From: Lindgomyces ingoldianus
Lineage: Eukaryota; Ascomycota; Dothideomycetes; Pleosporales; Lindgomycetaceae
Reading direction: 5' to 3'
Assembly (NCBI RefSeq): GCF_010093535.1
Contig: NW_022985164.1
Location: 2,383,891 to 2,447,890, forward strand
DNA: 64,000 nt
The position numbers and the translations under genes were made by a program. Positions 33,091 to 45,600 of this stretch are shown here, in pieces. The notes beneath the pieces were generated by a model. That model was not told where the DNA came from and did not search any database. It saw only the letters and a list, made by a program, of their open reading frames with translations. Each line of letters begins with the position of its first letter. Within the stretch, counting starts at the first letter, position 1.

Positions 33091-36000
33091 GTACCCCCTC
33101 TTTTATTAGAAAGGGAATCCTTTACATTAGTAGTTCTAGCATTAGGTTGTCTTTATTAGGGTACAGGTTTAGTTTAGATAGGTATTAGGCGTAGAATTAG
33201 GTTACTGTAGAGTTCTTTTATAGGGCTTCTGCAGGTTCCTACAACAGTTTGTTATATCTAGTCTATTTTATAAAGTATTTGTAGATATGTTTCTTTTTAT
33301 TAAACTAGATCTATTTAACATCTTCTATAATGTATTCTAGTTTGTTATTTATAATAATAGGTTTAAGTAGTAAGTTTAGCTATCTAAGTAGATAGTTAGA
33401 TTTAGAGGCTGCTTAGCGCAGCAACAATATGTGGAACACAGGGTGTATCTTTATGCTGTTAGGTAGGATTAATTAGTAAGTGTGTAATAAGACTATATAA
33501 GCTACTATAAAGGGGCTAAAGTTCTTCTAATTAAGTTTCTTTAATTATTAGTTTATTTAGATATTTCTAGCGTTTAGCTAGACCTTCTTGCTAGCTGCAT
33601 ACACAGGGGCAGAGGTTTAAAATTAGTTTATGTACTCTTATTAAAAAGCTTAAGCTTATGTAAGCTTTTTATAAACATATTTAAATATGTTTTAAATTTT
33701 ATTAATAAGTCTATTTACATCTATTACTTATACAGATTAATAAGTTAGTTAAAGAGTATTTAAAGGTAGTTTAAATTCTATTTAGGGGTAGTATTTATAG
33801 TTTGCTAAGAATAGAGATACTTATGTTAATTTAGATGTTATGTTATTAGCTTTAAACTATGCTATAGCTAACTATTTTACCTAGTTGTTTTACTAGTAGT
33901 TTGTGTACACTTATAGGACTTATTTTATTATAGTGTTTACATTCTTAGTCTAGCTGTTAGTCTCTAGGTAAAAAGCTGTAAATAGATAAAGAATAATTTA
34001 AAGCTATTTATAGAGTTTGTTTTAAAAGGCTAAGACAAACTATGTACCTCTATCTAATATAATTATGTTAGGCAGGCTATAGTAAACTTATACATATTAG
34101 TAGAATAACTAGGCTATATTAGGGGCAGTTATAAAGGAACATAGTATTAAGTGTTACTACTTAGTTAAGTAATTAACAACTACTATAATATTTATATACT
34201 CTTTAAATAAGAGTAAGTTTATAATAAAATTAATTAATATATCTTTCTAAGCTTATTTAAAGATTAGGAGTAGTTTAAGTAGGCTATTATACCTTTTTTA
34301 AGAGGCCTTTACTTTACAGTAAGTATAGCAACATAATATGTATTAGTGTACAGTATAGAACATGCAGGGCCAGTAGTACTCTCTCTGTAGTAGGTTAAGA
34401 GTCTTTCCTCTGCCTAGGTATCCTCTAATAGGCAAGTTGTGTATAATTTAGAGTAGTTTAATTCTTAGTTTGTTAGAATTAAAAATTATAAGTTAGTTAT
34501 AGTAATATAGCTTACTATTTTAGTTTTTATAGTTAGCTAGTGTTACTTTTTTTAACTAACTAGCGCTGTTTTAAAGTAGGTTTAAAGTTTCTTAAATAAA
34601 TTTATTATTTAAATACTTATTAGTAATAATCTAATTAATTATCTAATTTATTTTATTTAAGTTAAGGTTTAAAAATAGCTTAAGTTAAAGTAGAGTTTAG
34701 TGTTAAGCCTTTTACACTTTTTTCTAAGTAGGGATGTCTTAGAATTGCTTTATAAGAGCATTTAGTTTCCCTCTATCTTAACTAGAATAATAAGTAATCT
34801 TAAAATTAAAATAAAATAAGTATTTAGACTAATAGGATTATTAGTAGCTAAGTTGTTTTATAGTTACAAAGTACTATAAGTTCTTATAGTTAGATAGGAC
34901 CTGTATTAGATGCGCTGCACCTTCTAGTTTAGGTTGCTATTATTTAAAGTAGTGTACTATAGTAAGCAATTTCTTATTATAGATCTTATAATTACTTTCT
35001 ATAAAACTTATTCTTTTTAAAAAGTATGTAATAGGCTTAATAGTCCTGTCTAGCTTAGTCTAGAAGAGAACTTCTGCTACTACGTAGTCTAAGGCATTAG
35101 CTTCTACAAGTATTAGTAGTTTAAAGTTAAAGTAGCAGAGTATTAAGGCTTTAGTAAAGGCTTTTTTTAGCTAGTTAAAGGACTATTAGTAATTTAAGTT
35201 AAAGTTAAATTAAATCTTTTTCTTAGTAAGTGTAATTATAAGGCTTACTTACTATAAAAAGTTGTTAATAAATTATTAGTAAAAGTTAGTAAATTTTATA
35301 AAAGCTTAAATGTCTTTTACATTCTTTAGGTATTGCTAATCTAGCACAGTCTAAACTTTAATAAGGTCTATTTAGATGCTATTTATAAAGATTACATATT
35401 CTAAATATGTAACCTTTAATTAGTAGAACTTACATTTATCTATGTTAAGTTACAGACCTACTTTTTCTATAGCCTTTAGCACTAGGCGTACATGCTGTTT
35501 GTGCTCTAAAAGGCTATTACTATAGATTAAAATATTATTAATATACACAGTGCAGAATATGTCTAGGTAGGGTTAGAGTAAGTTATTTATAAAATGTTAA
35601 AAAGTACTAGGCGTGTTAGCTAAGCTAAAGGGCATTACTAGGTACTTAAATAGTCTGTATTAGGTCTAAAACGCTGTTAGCTACTTATTACCTTTTACTA
35701 TTTTTAGCTTGTTAAAGGCAGTAATAATATCTAACTTTATAAAATACTTTACTTTACTTAGTTAGCTTAGAGTTTTCTATAAAAAGAGAATTAAGTATTA
35801 GTTTTTAATAGTAATAGTATTTAGTCTTTAGTAGTTAACATAGAATTAAAGCCTACTTTTAAGTTTTTTTATAAATAGTATAAGTAACACTACTAGTAAA
35901 AAGCTAGCTTAAATAAACCTTTTTTCTATGTTTTTATTAAAGTATTTTTAGAGCACTTTTAATTTGTTTAGTAACATCTTATATAGTAGCCTATAACTAG

Positions 36001-36900
36001 GTTGTTTACTAAGCTTAAGGGTTATTTAGTAATTATATAGATGTTGTATTAAAAGCTTATTAAACTTATTTTAAAAAAAGACATGTAATAAGTTATAGTA
36101 GTCTTAAAAGACTATTATTTTTAAGTTAGTGTGTTTTTAAAAAGCTAAAGCTTAGTCTATATTAGAAATTATAACTGTATAGATTTTATAATCTAGTTGT
36201 TAAGCTAGAGTTATAAATAAAGCAGGTTCTATGTAGCAGATGTCTATCTGCTATTTAAGTCCTAGTTTATGTTTAAATTAAGTAAGTAAAGATTTCTTAA
36301 AGGCTTTTTTTTTTTTAAGTTTAGGTAGTTGTTAAATTATTTTACATAGCCTATCTTAGTAAGAGGCCTAGCTTATTAGCCTTACTTAGGTAGTTCTTCT
36401 CTAGGTTATTAGAAAGTAGGTTTAGAGACCTTCTATATTAAGTGCTACTTAAGTGTTATTTAAGTGTAAGTATAAGCATACATCTTAGCATTAAAAAAAG
36501 TTAAAGTTTAAAACTTACTTTTAGTAATTAAAGGCAACCTTATGCTAATATAGCTATAGTTGTTTTAGAATTAAGTTATAACATTCTATGTCTATTATAT
36601 AGAGCTTAATCTACTTTTTATAGTGTTAGTAGGTAATTATAATAGTTATAGTATAAAAAATAAAACTTTTTTTAAGTTATTTTCTATTAAATCTAGTTAA
36701 GTAAATTATTTAAGTAAGTAGTGTTAATTAAAGATTTAGTTTACACGCTAGTTCTCTATTAATGTAACTTATGCTGTTTACTTCTAAGTTAATAAAAGCT
36801 TATATTAGGGCTAATATAGTTTCTTGTTATAAATATATAGAAATATTAACTTAGTACTTCTAGTTATTAGTAGAGGACTTAGCCTATAAGTTAGCAAAGA
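33091..36900 (-). pseudogene. pol: Decayed pol of Gypsy 5 (RT, RNase H, integrase, chromodomain)
   Basis: On minus, N to C: RT with YINNILIYS (YINN at 35534-35545; both catalytic Asp are Asn, explained by G-to-A) inside a TVYINNILIYSNSLLEH stretch; RNase H near 34900-35250; integrase near 33480-34480; and a chromodomain at about 33190-33350, with LEYIIEDVK, YKYFIK*TRY and EPAEAL segments. RT before integrase confirms Ty3/Gypsy. Pol is shorter than in the chromoviruses above. The protease was not identified with confidence. Confidence 0.82.
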
Positions 36901-38119
36901 TCTAGTGTTAAATTAGTCCTAAGAGGCAACTTAGCCCTAGAATAAGCCTTTTTACAGGCTTCTACTGCTATAGCTGCAGCTACATTAAAAGTAGTAAGAG
37001 GGATTAGAGCTTAAATATAAGTTAAAGCTCTTATAAAAATAAAATTAAGATAGTAAAAATCTTTAATAAGTGCTAGCAGCGCTACTTGCGTAGACTTAAA
37101 AAAAAGAAATAAAGTAGTTTTAAAAGATATAACTATGCTTACTATACTTAAAGCATTAACTTTTTTTTTTGTAATTTTTATGCTTTCTAGAACTAACTAG
37201 AGCATAATTTAAATTAATTTTTATTATGTTAGGGTCCTTATTTACAACTGCGCTAGTTTAGGGGCGTATTAAGGCTTGTATAGGGAGGAACCTTATGTTA
37301 TTATTATAGGTAGTAATTAGGTTTACATACGCGTTAAGGTTGTTTAGAAAGAGTTCTTCTACTATAGCATATTATAGTTTAGTTAAGAGGGAGTTATATA
37401 AAGCTATAATTAAACTTATCTTATTTAGGCCTATATTAGATGTAAGTTAGCAGAACTTAGTAAAGTGTAAGGTAAAGCTTTTCTGTTTTTATTATAGAGT
37501 GTTTAGGTAACTTAGGGCTGTTAACTTTTTATTTAAGTTTTTATAAGTTACTTATAGAAACACTATAAATTAATCTAGGTTAATAATATTTTTATTTATT
37601 AGTAAGTTAATTAAGGCTATTATGTTACAGTTAAGTTAAAAGTAGGCATATAGTAACTAAAAGTGTTTAGAGAGAAATTAGTCTATGTTTCCTTTAAGTT
37701 TATATTAGAGCTTATGTAGGAAGGAAAGTAGGTCTTTTTGTTTTTTATTAAACAGCAGGGGATTAGAGAGTTAGTTAGATTTTATTACTAAGTTAAAAGA
37801 GTTACAGGTTGTAGGCAGCGTTAGGCAGGAGAGAGTTAAGCTATCTCTAGACTTCTAGGTAAGCTTTAAGGCTAGTAAGTTTTTAGTTTCTACTACTATA
37901 ACAGAAGTTAAGGTAAAAACAGACTACTTAATAACGCAAAGCTGTTCTTTAAAGTCTTTTTAAAGAGCTTTAAAGCTTATAATGTAGCAGCTTTTTTATA
38001 AAGTAAGCGCTTTTTAGAAGGCTTTTTAGCTTACTTTAATAGCTTAGAGTTATGCAAGTACTAAGCTTATTAGATTAGATTTAGAGGCTATTCTTAGCTA
38101 AAGTTTTAACACAACATAA
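36901..38119 (-). pseudogene. gag: Probable gag of Gypsy 5
   Basis: The position between pol and the 5' LTR is that of gag. The sequence is strongly mutated, with very few sense codons between TAA/TAG, and I could not find a certain zinc knuckle. The call rests on order alone. Confidence 0.45.
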
Positions 38120-38437
38120 TGTTATAATTATGTATAAGTAAGGTTATAAAGCTTTATAGAGGTCTAGTTTAATTACTACGTAAGGTATTATAGTAGGTAC
38201 AAGACGTTGTGTGAGGAATAAAAAGGTTTAAAAGGAAATTAGTAATTAAATACTTAGCTTAGAAGTCTAAGCGCTTTAGGTATAAATTAAGCCTATTCTA
38301 AGTTTAGTTAGTGCTAAGGTAGTTTATGCTTAAGTTTATGTCTGTATTGTGTTGTGTTTGTGTTAGACGTGCACTAATAATACTCTAGTACGCGTCTAAT
38401 ATGGTTATGTCTGGGATCTAGAGAGGATACCGTGACA
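38120..38437 (-). repeat. 5' LTR of Gypsy 5
   Basis: 318 bp. The inward start TGTTATAATTATGTATAAG is heavily mutated against TGTCACGATTGTGCACGAG in the other LTR, while the outward end TATGTCTGGGATC...CCGTGACA is clean. Confidence 0.92.
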
Positions 38438-38476
38438 GCAACTTAGGTGTGTAAGCAACTTGCCTATAAAGTACGT

Positions 38477-39232
38477 TAGGTGCTTTATAAGTCTATCTAC
38501 TAGCATGTTGCTTATTTTAATATAGTGCACTTTAAAAGATCCTTTTACATGCTCTTAGCGCAGCCACATGTTCTATATATTAACATAGTGCAGGTAAGTA
38601 GTTATCTAGGCGTTCTGTTTTACTACTAACTAGATTATCTACTAGTTATTATAGTAAATCTACTATAGTGTGCCTAGCTCTAGAGTAAGCTTTTTAAAGA
38701 AGTGTTTTAAAGCTAGTAATTTCTTTATAATATGCGCTAAAGTAAGCAGCTTAGCTTTTATTATAAACATAGTTACTATTAGTTAGAAAGCTACTTTCTA
38801 TAAAATTAGTCTTTTAAAAAGTAAAATAAAGTATTTATAAAATAATCATCTAGTTTTTATATAATTAGTAAAAGATGTGTCTTTATACATAATAAGTTAC
38901 GCGCCTTCTAGTACTCTATACTGTATGCCTGTATACCTTGTGTAGTATAGGTACATAATTGCCTAGTTTACTGCCTAGAAGTGCTGCTTTCCTAGGTTTA
39001 TTAAGTAGTAGAAGAGCTAGAATGCTGTAAACACTATATTAAAGCGCACTATAATTATAGTGTAAAGTGTTAATCTTATACACTCTTAGTATTTTTTAAT
39101 TTTATACTTTATTCCTAATCCTTAGTTCCTTATAAGCTCTTCTAATAGTAAAAAAGTTTCTAGAAAGAGCGCGCTTTTTATAAAGTTAAACTTCTTTACT
39201 ACTTTTTTAATATACATATTATATACTAGCTA
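38477..39232 (-). pseudogene. pol: RNase H and late RT of Copia 3
   Basis: Read on minus from 39232 downward: a stretch matching the end of Copia RT (LYTIIIVRFNIVF, family LYTxxxxRPDIxF), YLYYTRYTGIQYR, then RNase H with a KDTSFTNYIKTR block (family DASFADxxxxR), KAKLLTLAH (family EAELLALAH), YVNIQNMWLR*E (family HVDIxxHWLRQE) and MLADRLTK (family ADGLTK) at about 38480-38500. The frame continues at 25051 and enters from 55937. The right end AGCTA (39228-39232) is the target of Copia 2. Confidence 0.85.
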
Positions 39233-39511
39233 TGTTGAATGGGCTCCGACAGCTAGCTGCTTATGGTATAAGCACTTAAGTAGCAAGAGTAAGAGTGGTG
39301 TACAGTGTGCACAGCATATAAGGTAGGTAAAGTAAAGGCAACATGTTTCTAGTTCTATTACTCTTATCTTTCCTTTATATAAAAAAAAAAGGGATATCTA
39401 AATATTTACACACAGAGGTTTATAAACAAGCATTATGTAATATAGATACATAGTCCTGCTTATACATAATTACTTATATCTAGACTATAATGCTACTACT
39501 GTGTATAAACA
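39233..39511 (-). repeat. 3' LTR of Copia 2
   Basis: 279 bp, TGTTGAATGGGCTCCGACAG...GTATAAACA. The outer start is clean and the inner end mutated (TACTACTGTGTATAAACA against TGCTGCTGTGTATAGACA in the other LTR). On its right the complement of the polypurine tract (CAAGCAACTTTTTTTTTT) fixes the minus orientation. Confidence 0.92.
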
Positions 39512-39952
39512 CAAGCAACTTTTTTTTTTATCTAAAGAGTTACCTTCTGTACGTGTTACCTCCCTTCTGTCTGTGTAGGTCTATCTAATTATGTTCTGCC
39601 TTTACTCTACCCTATTTATTAGGACTTGCCTTAGTAATGCTGTACATTAAAATAGGCTAGTTACACTATATAAATAGCTTTATAAATAGTATAAAGTGTT
39701 TTAGGCTATTATTATCTAGCCTTTATGCGCTTGCTTTGTAAGTAATTTAGTAGTATATAAGCTATTTTATGTAGGGTTTTATGCTAGAATAGTGTAGGAT
39801 CTTTGCGTAGGCAGGTGCGTAGAGAGGTGTATATAATAAGGTTTTCTTTTCTTCTTTACCTTTTTTTTTATCCTTTACTTTTTAAGCCCTACTGTATAAT
39901 TCCCTAGCTCTTTTTTTTTTTATATAGTGCTAACAGTAACAGATACTCTAGC

Positions 39953-39987
<35 letters not shown>

Positions 39988-40641
39988 TACAGAGAGATGT
40001 CTCTCTAGCCTTCCTCCTCTACCACTAGCGCTGTTAGTGCGGGTGTCTTTAACGTCCTTGTGTAGTCTAGCAGCCTAGGGCGCATTTGTGTTACCCTTCT
40101 AACTAGTTCTGCTGCTAATTAGTAGTTTATTTAGTATTTTAGTATAAAGATATAGATTGTTTAGCTTTTCTGCTTTTTCTTTATATAAAATGCTAATTAT
40201 AGATAGGCTAAGAAGCAGCATATAGCAGCTTTACTGTTTTATAATATTAATATTATCTTACCTACTAGCACTAATCTGCAGCTGTAGGCAGCAAAGGTTG
40301 TGTGTTGTAAGGGGTACTTCTATGCAGTCCTAGTCTAGAGTTACAGTTAGGTCCTAGCAACTCTGTGTGCTTATTGTTGCAGTAGCACTACTAGTGCCTT
40401 TTTTTTATTAAGTGTTGTGTGCTAGCTAACTTCTAGGCTAATGCCTACGCCTTATACGTATAGCAGAGCTGTGGTCTGCATTATAACTACTACACATAAG
40501 GGGTAGTAGCTTTTTCTTTTCTTATATACTAGATAAATAGACTGTCTTTTTTACATATTCTTCTCTTCTAATCTTATAATAAGAAAAATAAGTGCGTATA
40601 ATAAAAAAAATAAAAAAAATAAGCTTTATATAAAGGTGTTA
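39512..40641 (-). other. 3' region of Copia 2 with an (AC)n run
   Basis: About 1.1 kb between RNase H and the LTR without recognisable coding sequence. It holds pyrimidine-rich tracts on + (about 39849-39892, 39910-39922) and a perfect (AC)n microsatellite of about 30 bp at 39955-39984. Mutation is milder in 39940-40090 than around it. Copia 1, a close relative, has only about 80 bp at this place, so this is an addition. Pogo B2 landed at its right edge. Confidence 0.6.
39955..39984. repeat. (AC)n microsatellite
   Basis: An uninterrupted run of about 15 AC units. It survives without a single CpA-to-TpA change although CpA is the preferred RIP target, so it is either newly expanded or protected. 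Confidence 0.95.
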
Positions 40642-41739
40642 ACGTACCTAACAGGTTAGCCGGCCACTTTTGCCAAGCCCCCACTAAACTCTACCTATCT
40701 ACATAATGCCTTAACAACAACACTAGATTAAATCTTCTAAAGAATGTAAGATACAGCTTGCTCTTTAGGCTTTTAAATAAGACTTAAAACTCTTCTTACA
40801 ACGCGCTGTAGCTATTTATAATGTCTCTTACACAACACTAAGTAATTAACGCGCTAGACAGCCTTTACAAGCAGAATGCTAGCCTAAATTAAGAAATCTA
40901 ACTAAGCTTAAAAAAAAGGTAGTTGTTAAGTACATACTTAAGCTTATTACACGTAGATTTTCTTTTAGGCTTGTAGCTATAGCTAATATAGCTAATTTCT
41001 TACCTGCAGAGCATAATCTAGGCTAGCTTAGCTTAAACTAGCCTAGTATATAAGTTAAGCACTGCCCTAAGTTTATAATAAAGTTTAATTATAAGTATAA
41101 TTATAAGAGAGCGCTTTATAAGGATCTAGAGGTTATCTAGGGCTAGTTTTGCCTAGTAGCTAACATAAAAGCTAAGTACAGTATCTAGAATAAAAACATG
41201 TATAACTTTAACAAGTTAGGCTTTATAATAAGCTAGATATTAACTAGAGCAGTTATTATAGCTTTAGTAAGATAAGAATAGCTAAAATTAATATAGTAAG
41301 GTAATAAAAAGTAGATAATAGTTATCTAGGGCATTAACATAATAGGGTAGGCTATAAGATTACAGAGCTTTAAGCAGCAAATAAGGCTGCCACATAATGT
41401 AGATTACATAAAAGAAAGTAGATTTAGGCAAAAAAGACTTTAATAGTTAAGGATAAGGCTTGTCTAACTGCTCTAAAGGAGTTTAGAGCGCGTAGTAATA
41501 GAAAGAAGCTAAAGACATAGGTGCACGCTAAAAAAAGTAAGCTAAGTTAAAAGCAATATAGGCAGTGCAATTAGACTAGGCATAACTTGCGTATGTATAA
41601 GTAAGTAGTAGAAGTAGACTCTAAATAATATCTTATGTTGTATTACTTTATACAGGGCTAAAGTGGGCTGTTTTGTGAGAGAATAGGGTGGTTTTAGTGG
41701 GGGCTTAGCAAAAGTGGCCGGCCAACCCGTTAGGTACGT
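40642..41739 (+). mobile_element. Pogo B2: 1,098-bp internally deleted pogo transposon
   Basis: Same length as pogo B1 but in the opposite orientation, with TA on both sides (40640-40641, 41740-41741). Terminal sequence ACGTACCTAACAGGTTAGCC on the left, and GGCCGGCCAACCCG before the right end. On +, the transposase remnant shows the DNA-binding region (40950-41200), YNFNKLGF (family YNFDETGF) near 41202-41225, then after a shared deletion the C-terminal zinc knuckle near 41545-41590. It lacks most of the DDE core, so it is non-autonomous. Confidence 0.9.
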
Positions 41740-41741
41740 TA

Positions 41742-44232
41742 TTAGTCTAGTTAGTCTAGAGCATCTTTGCGTACAGAATCTAGCTAGTCCACAGATGCTT
41801 TTATCTAAACAGAGAGGCAGTTAGTTAGAACTAATAATTAAAGAGCCTAATTTAGTGTTTTCTTTATACATGCATTTACTAAGTTATTTTTACTATTAAT
41901 CTACTTAATTTTAGTAATTTCCCTTTTCTTATATAATTTATAAAGTAATATAATGTTAATTATAAGTTACTTTTTACTAGTAGTGCTTAGCTTAATAAGG
42001 TAATTATACAGAAACCTTAAATCTGTGCAGATTACTACTAAAATTAGTAGTAGTTTAAGTGTTTATATAATTTACTATAAAGTTATACTAAAAGTAATTA
42101 CATTATTAAACTCTCTAACTATTCTATATAGTTTACTAGTAAAAACACTTCTAGTTACTCTTTTACACTTAGTAGAATTCTAGTGTATAATGTTACCTAG
42201 TATTTTAAAGTAGTTACTTTGCTTTATATAGTCTTTATTACTTAACATAATTAAGAATTCTAGCTATAAGCTAAGGTTTTTATTATTAGTAAATAATTTA
42301 TTTATAAAGATAAACAGCTTTACATAATTAAGCTATAATAGTAGAAAAGTAAGACTATACTTACTATTATCTATCTGCTATTAAATTTATGTGTGAAGTG
42401 TGTTAATATTATTATATACAAAGTTTATAGTTTATGTAGTAATAAATAGCTTAAATGCTGCCTCTAGTTAATATATAAATGCAATGTATGCCCTTTTTAC
42501 ATGTTGCTTAATATATTATTATATAGCATTTTTATCTTTTAAGTTAATTATATAAAAGTAGCTTACTTATCTTTTCTAAGTAAAAACTACTATGTTATGC
42601 GTAAGTTTAATCCTTTTACTATTAAACTTAATAGACTGCTTTTTTACTAAGATAGTTTTTTTTTTATATAAAACTTTACCTTTTATAGTTTTTTTTTCTT
42701 TTTATATAAAATTCTTTATTATAATACTTAAAGTGTTATTTGTTTATAAGCTAGTAATACTAAAAGTGTACTCTCTTTTATTAGTAATTAAGAGGTAAGA
42801 GTTGTATAAAAAGATGTGCATGCATAGCTTTTTTTTATAGTAGTTATAGTATGTCTTAAACTAATACAGTCCTAATTTAGCAGCTCTATATAAGAGTTGT
42901 ACAACCTAGAGTATTATATTTAGTAGAAAGCTCTAGTGCATCTCTTTTAGTAGCTTTATGTATAGTGTGCGCATAAGCTTATCTGTTAATTAGATATATA
43001 CTTATGTAATATTACACAGTTTAAAATGCATTTTATATATAGCTCTTAGGCTTACTTTTATAGCTAAAAGTAGTCTCTAGCTTATTCTTTAAATAGTTAG
43101 TAACTAAGTAAAAATTTCTTTTTTTTATTTAAGTAGCTAGCAAACACTAAGTAGGATTTTTTATATAGTTAGGTTGTTTTGCCTTTTACTTTTTATATAA
43201 AGCAAAGGTTAAAAATCTAACCTTTATACTTTATTAAGTTATACACTATAACCTTAAAAGTGCTATTAGTAATTAAAGTGTTTATCTTAATGCAGTCTAA
43301 TTTTTTAAATAGTTCTTTAAGTGTAGTAATTACACTATCTATATAAAGCTTAATAAATAAAGCCTAATTTTTTTTTTTTTTTAGGTTAGAAATACCTAGT
43401 CTAGACTTTATATAAGTTTTTTTTGCCTTTTACTTTTTTTAGTATTTATATTTTCTCTTTACACTAGTGCAGCATTACTATCCTAAGAGGCTTAGTGTAT
43501 AGTAGGCTTTAGTTCTGCTTCTATAACATTTTTATAAAGCTGTCCTCTTTTTCTTTTTTTTAAAGGATTTTTTTATATGAGAATTAGTTTATCTAGGTTA
43601 TTTATTAAAAGTAGGTTGTTTTTTGTTTTTTTTATAGTATAGTTTAACCTGTGTACATTAAATCTTTAGTAGGCTATTTTTTTTCTTAATAATAATGTCT
43701 TTTCTTTTAATGCTCTTAATTTTATATAGGCTAGTCTAGCCTTTCTTCTCTCTCTATGCTATAATCTTTAAGCTAAAAGGGAGGTTAACAACTTTATATA
43801 TTATAAAGCTCTTATAAGTGTTAATTATATAATTAATATTTACATTTATATAGTTTTTTTAAAGTATTTTTATTACCTTTTATACTGCGCTTGCTTGTAT
43901 AATAATGTCTAGTAATAGTAAAAAGTCTAAGTTAATTCTTAGGTATACTCTAAAGACTAGCAGCGTAGGTACTAGACTGTGTAGGCTAGCTATGTTGTTT
44001 AGAGCTTTAACTGCTATCTATAAGATAGCTTTATTATTTATATAGTTACTTAGCTTAGTCTTTAGAATGTTAAACACTTATTAGAGAGGTGTGTGCGCGC
44101 GCTTAACTTTTCTAACTGCCTAATATGCTTCTACAGGCATCTGCCTATATATAGCTCTCATAATCTTTGCATAAGCTTAAAAATCTTTTAAAGTAAAGTT
44201 TATACTAAAGTTATGCATAATATAGTTTAAAG
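41742..44232 (-). pseudogene. pol: Decayed pol of Copia 2, downstream part (integrase end, RT, RNase H)
   Basis: On minus from 44232: the integrase end with ASVNFTLKDF- and Y*AVRKVKRAHTPL-like segments (43980-44210), RT over about 42650-43900 with a catalytic segment near 43262-43295 (read KINT where Copia 1 has IDNT), and RNase H over about 41760-42450 with VICTDLRFLYNYL near 42010-42050. Its frame is cut at 44233 by chromovirus 4 and resumes at 52368. It is homologous to Copia 1 (29560-32290). The 68-codon + frame at 42592-42798 is antisense noise. Confidence 0.82.
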
Positions 44233-44237
44233 GTTTT

Positions 44238-44840
44238 TGTTACAATCCTTGCTTCGTGGAAGCACTCAGGTCTTATAATGTTCCTAGGGGGGAAGTAGGA
44301 CAGAGGGGAGGGGCTAATCTGGTAGGGTGTACAGTCCTACGTACAGGCTAATAGGCTTATGGAGAGTGGAGAGAGCGACCGGATTGTGGTTTGCCCTATG
44401 TGCGGCAGTATAGAGGCCGGGTCAAACAGTCCTGTTAGACAGGATTAGAGGTATATATAGTGTAAGATATATAAATAGTATTACAGCTTTTTAGAAAGCT
44501 AAATGCTACTTAGTTTATATAAAAAATAAACTAAATATTAAACACACTTTTTTAAAAGTTATTTAATATAAAACTATATACTTATGCTAGAGGTGCTAAG
44601 GGAGCAGAGGGGAGCAGAGGGGAGTTTGCTAAGAAGACTCCTATAGGCTCCCTTAAACTCCCTTAAGCTCCTTAGGTACGCAGCCTGTCCTTTTATTAGA
44701 CAAGGCATTCTTCTATTATTGCAGGTAACTGCGTCGCCTCTGCGTCCTCTAATTAGTCTATAAGCAAGCCTGGCTTTAACTTAGCTAGATTGTGGAGCAC
44801 TGCTAGTAGAGTTACGCTAGTCTATCTATAGACTGTAACA
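44238..44840 (-). repeat. 3' LTR of chromovirus 4
   Basis: 603 bp, TGTTACAATCCTTGCTTCG...GACTGTAACA; the outer ~200 bp are clean and the inner part mutated. The core TATATATAGTGTAAG block is at about 44452-44475. The next bases CGCTGCCCCTCCTCCCT are the complement of the polypurine tract. Confidence 0.93.
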
Positions 44841-45600
44841 CGCTGCCCCTCCTCCCTAGCAGCGTCCTTGCCGCTCTGCTTGCACAACTGTGTTAGTAAG
44901 GGTTTATTTATAAGGTAAGCGCTTACCTGTCTAAAAGCATTTCTAACATTTATTTTCCTTATACTAAATAGCTTGTTAGTTCTATTTATCCTATTGTCCT
45001 TACGTTGCTTGCTGTTTTAATCCTCTTTGTTAGACAAAGATAAGGCCCTGCAGCGCTTGCTAATCTTTAAGATTGTCCTATATGTTAACTTTATCTTTAG
45101 ATAAATGTGTTAAGTATGTAAAAAAGTATAGCTAGTGCAATGCCTTTATTTCTAATGCTGCTTAGGATTAGTTAGAGAAAGAAAAAGAAGCGCTTCTTTG
45201 CAAAGCTTCTACTATAAAGGCTTAGAAGTGTTCCTTACTAGAGGAGCAGCTAGCTTAAGAGCGCCTTCTGCTAAAAAAGCAGCAGGCCCAGGATTAGGAA
45301 CAGCTCTGCCTGCAGGAGGAGATGCTAGGGGCAATAGATAAGAAGCGTTCTAGATAGAATTATATCTAAAGATTATTAGATCTACTAGAGGCTTGTTATG
45401 TAAAATACTTAAAAGAGGATTTTTTTTTCTTAGACAAGATAGAAGCCCTTAAGGCTGTAGTAAAGGGTCATTCTTCTCTACAACCTGCGTTAGTAGGAAC
45501 TTGTCTACAAAGGCTGCTGCCATCTAGTAATAACGCGTTAGCTGTTTCTTTTAATATAGGTGCCTTATTGCCTAGCTAGTTTCTTTTAGATAAGCCTAAA
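44841..45600 (-). other. 3' noncoding region of chromovirus 4
   Basis: About 760 bp between chromodomain and LTR, homologous to 13053-13465 plus 15285-15580 of chromovirus 2. It contains a moderately GC-rich, less mutated piece at 45240-45330 with GCAGGCCCAGG. No protein was recognised. Confidence 0.65.

Larger units (their letters stand above)
32773..38437 (-). mobile_element. Gypsy 5: full-length chromodomain Ty3/Gypsy element, different lineage
   Basis: 5,665 bp with two 318-bp LTRs (32773-33090, 38120-38437), ends TGTCAC...GTGACA and a perfect duplication GCAAC (32768-32772, 38438-38442). The pyrimidine run GTACCCCCTCTTTT right after the left LTR is the complement of a polypurine tract, which gives minus orientation. 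It splits the right inverted terminus of pogo A3. Its LTRs share nothing with those of chromoviruses 1-4 or Gypsy 6. Confidence 0.93.
25052..38476 (-). mobile_element. Pogo A3: Fot1/pogo transposon stretched to 13.4 kb by two retrotransposons
   Basis: Left terminus ACGTACTTCACAGGCGAG at 25052 and right terminus ending at 38476, each beside TA (25050-25051, 38477-38478). About 1,862 bp of pogo remain after removing Copia 1 and Gypsy 5. The transposase on minus is homologous to pogo A2, with the zinc knuckle near 25215-25260 and the DDE start near 26300-26340. It is heavily mutated. Both intruders lie in the pogo segment near its right end, 147 bp apart. Confidence 0.9.

Noticed and set aside
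42592..42798. 68-codon + frame with hydrophobic content
   Set aside because: Antisense to the decayed Copia 2 RT; the hydrophobicity follows from T-rich sequence, not from a membrane protein.
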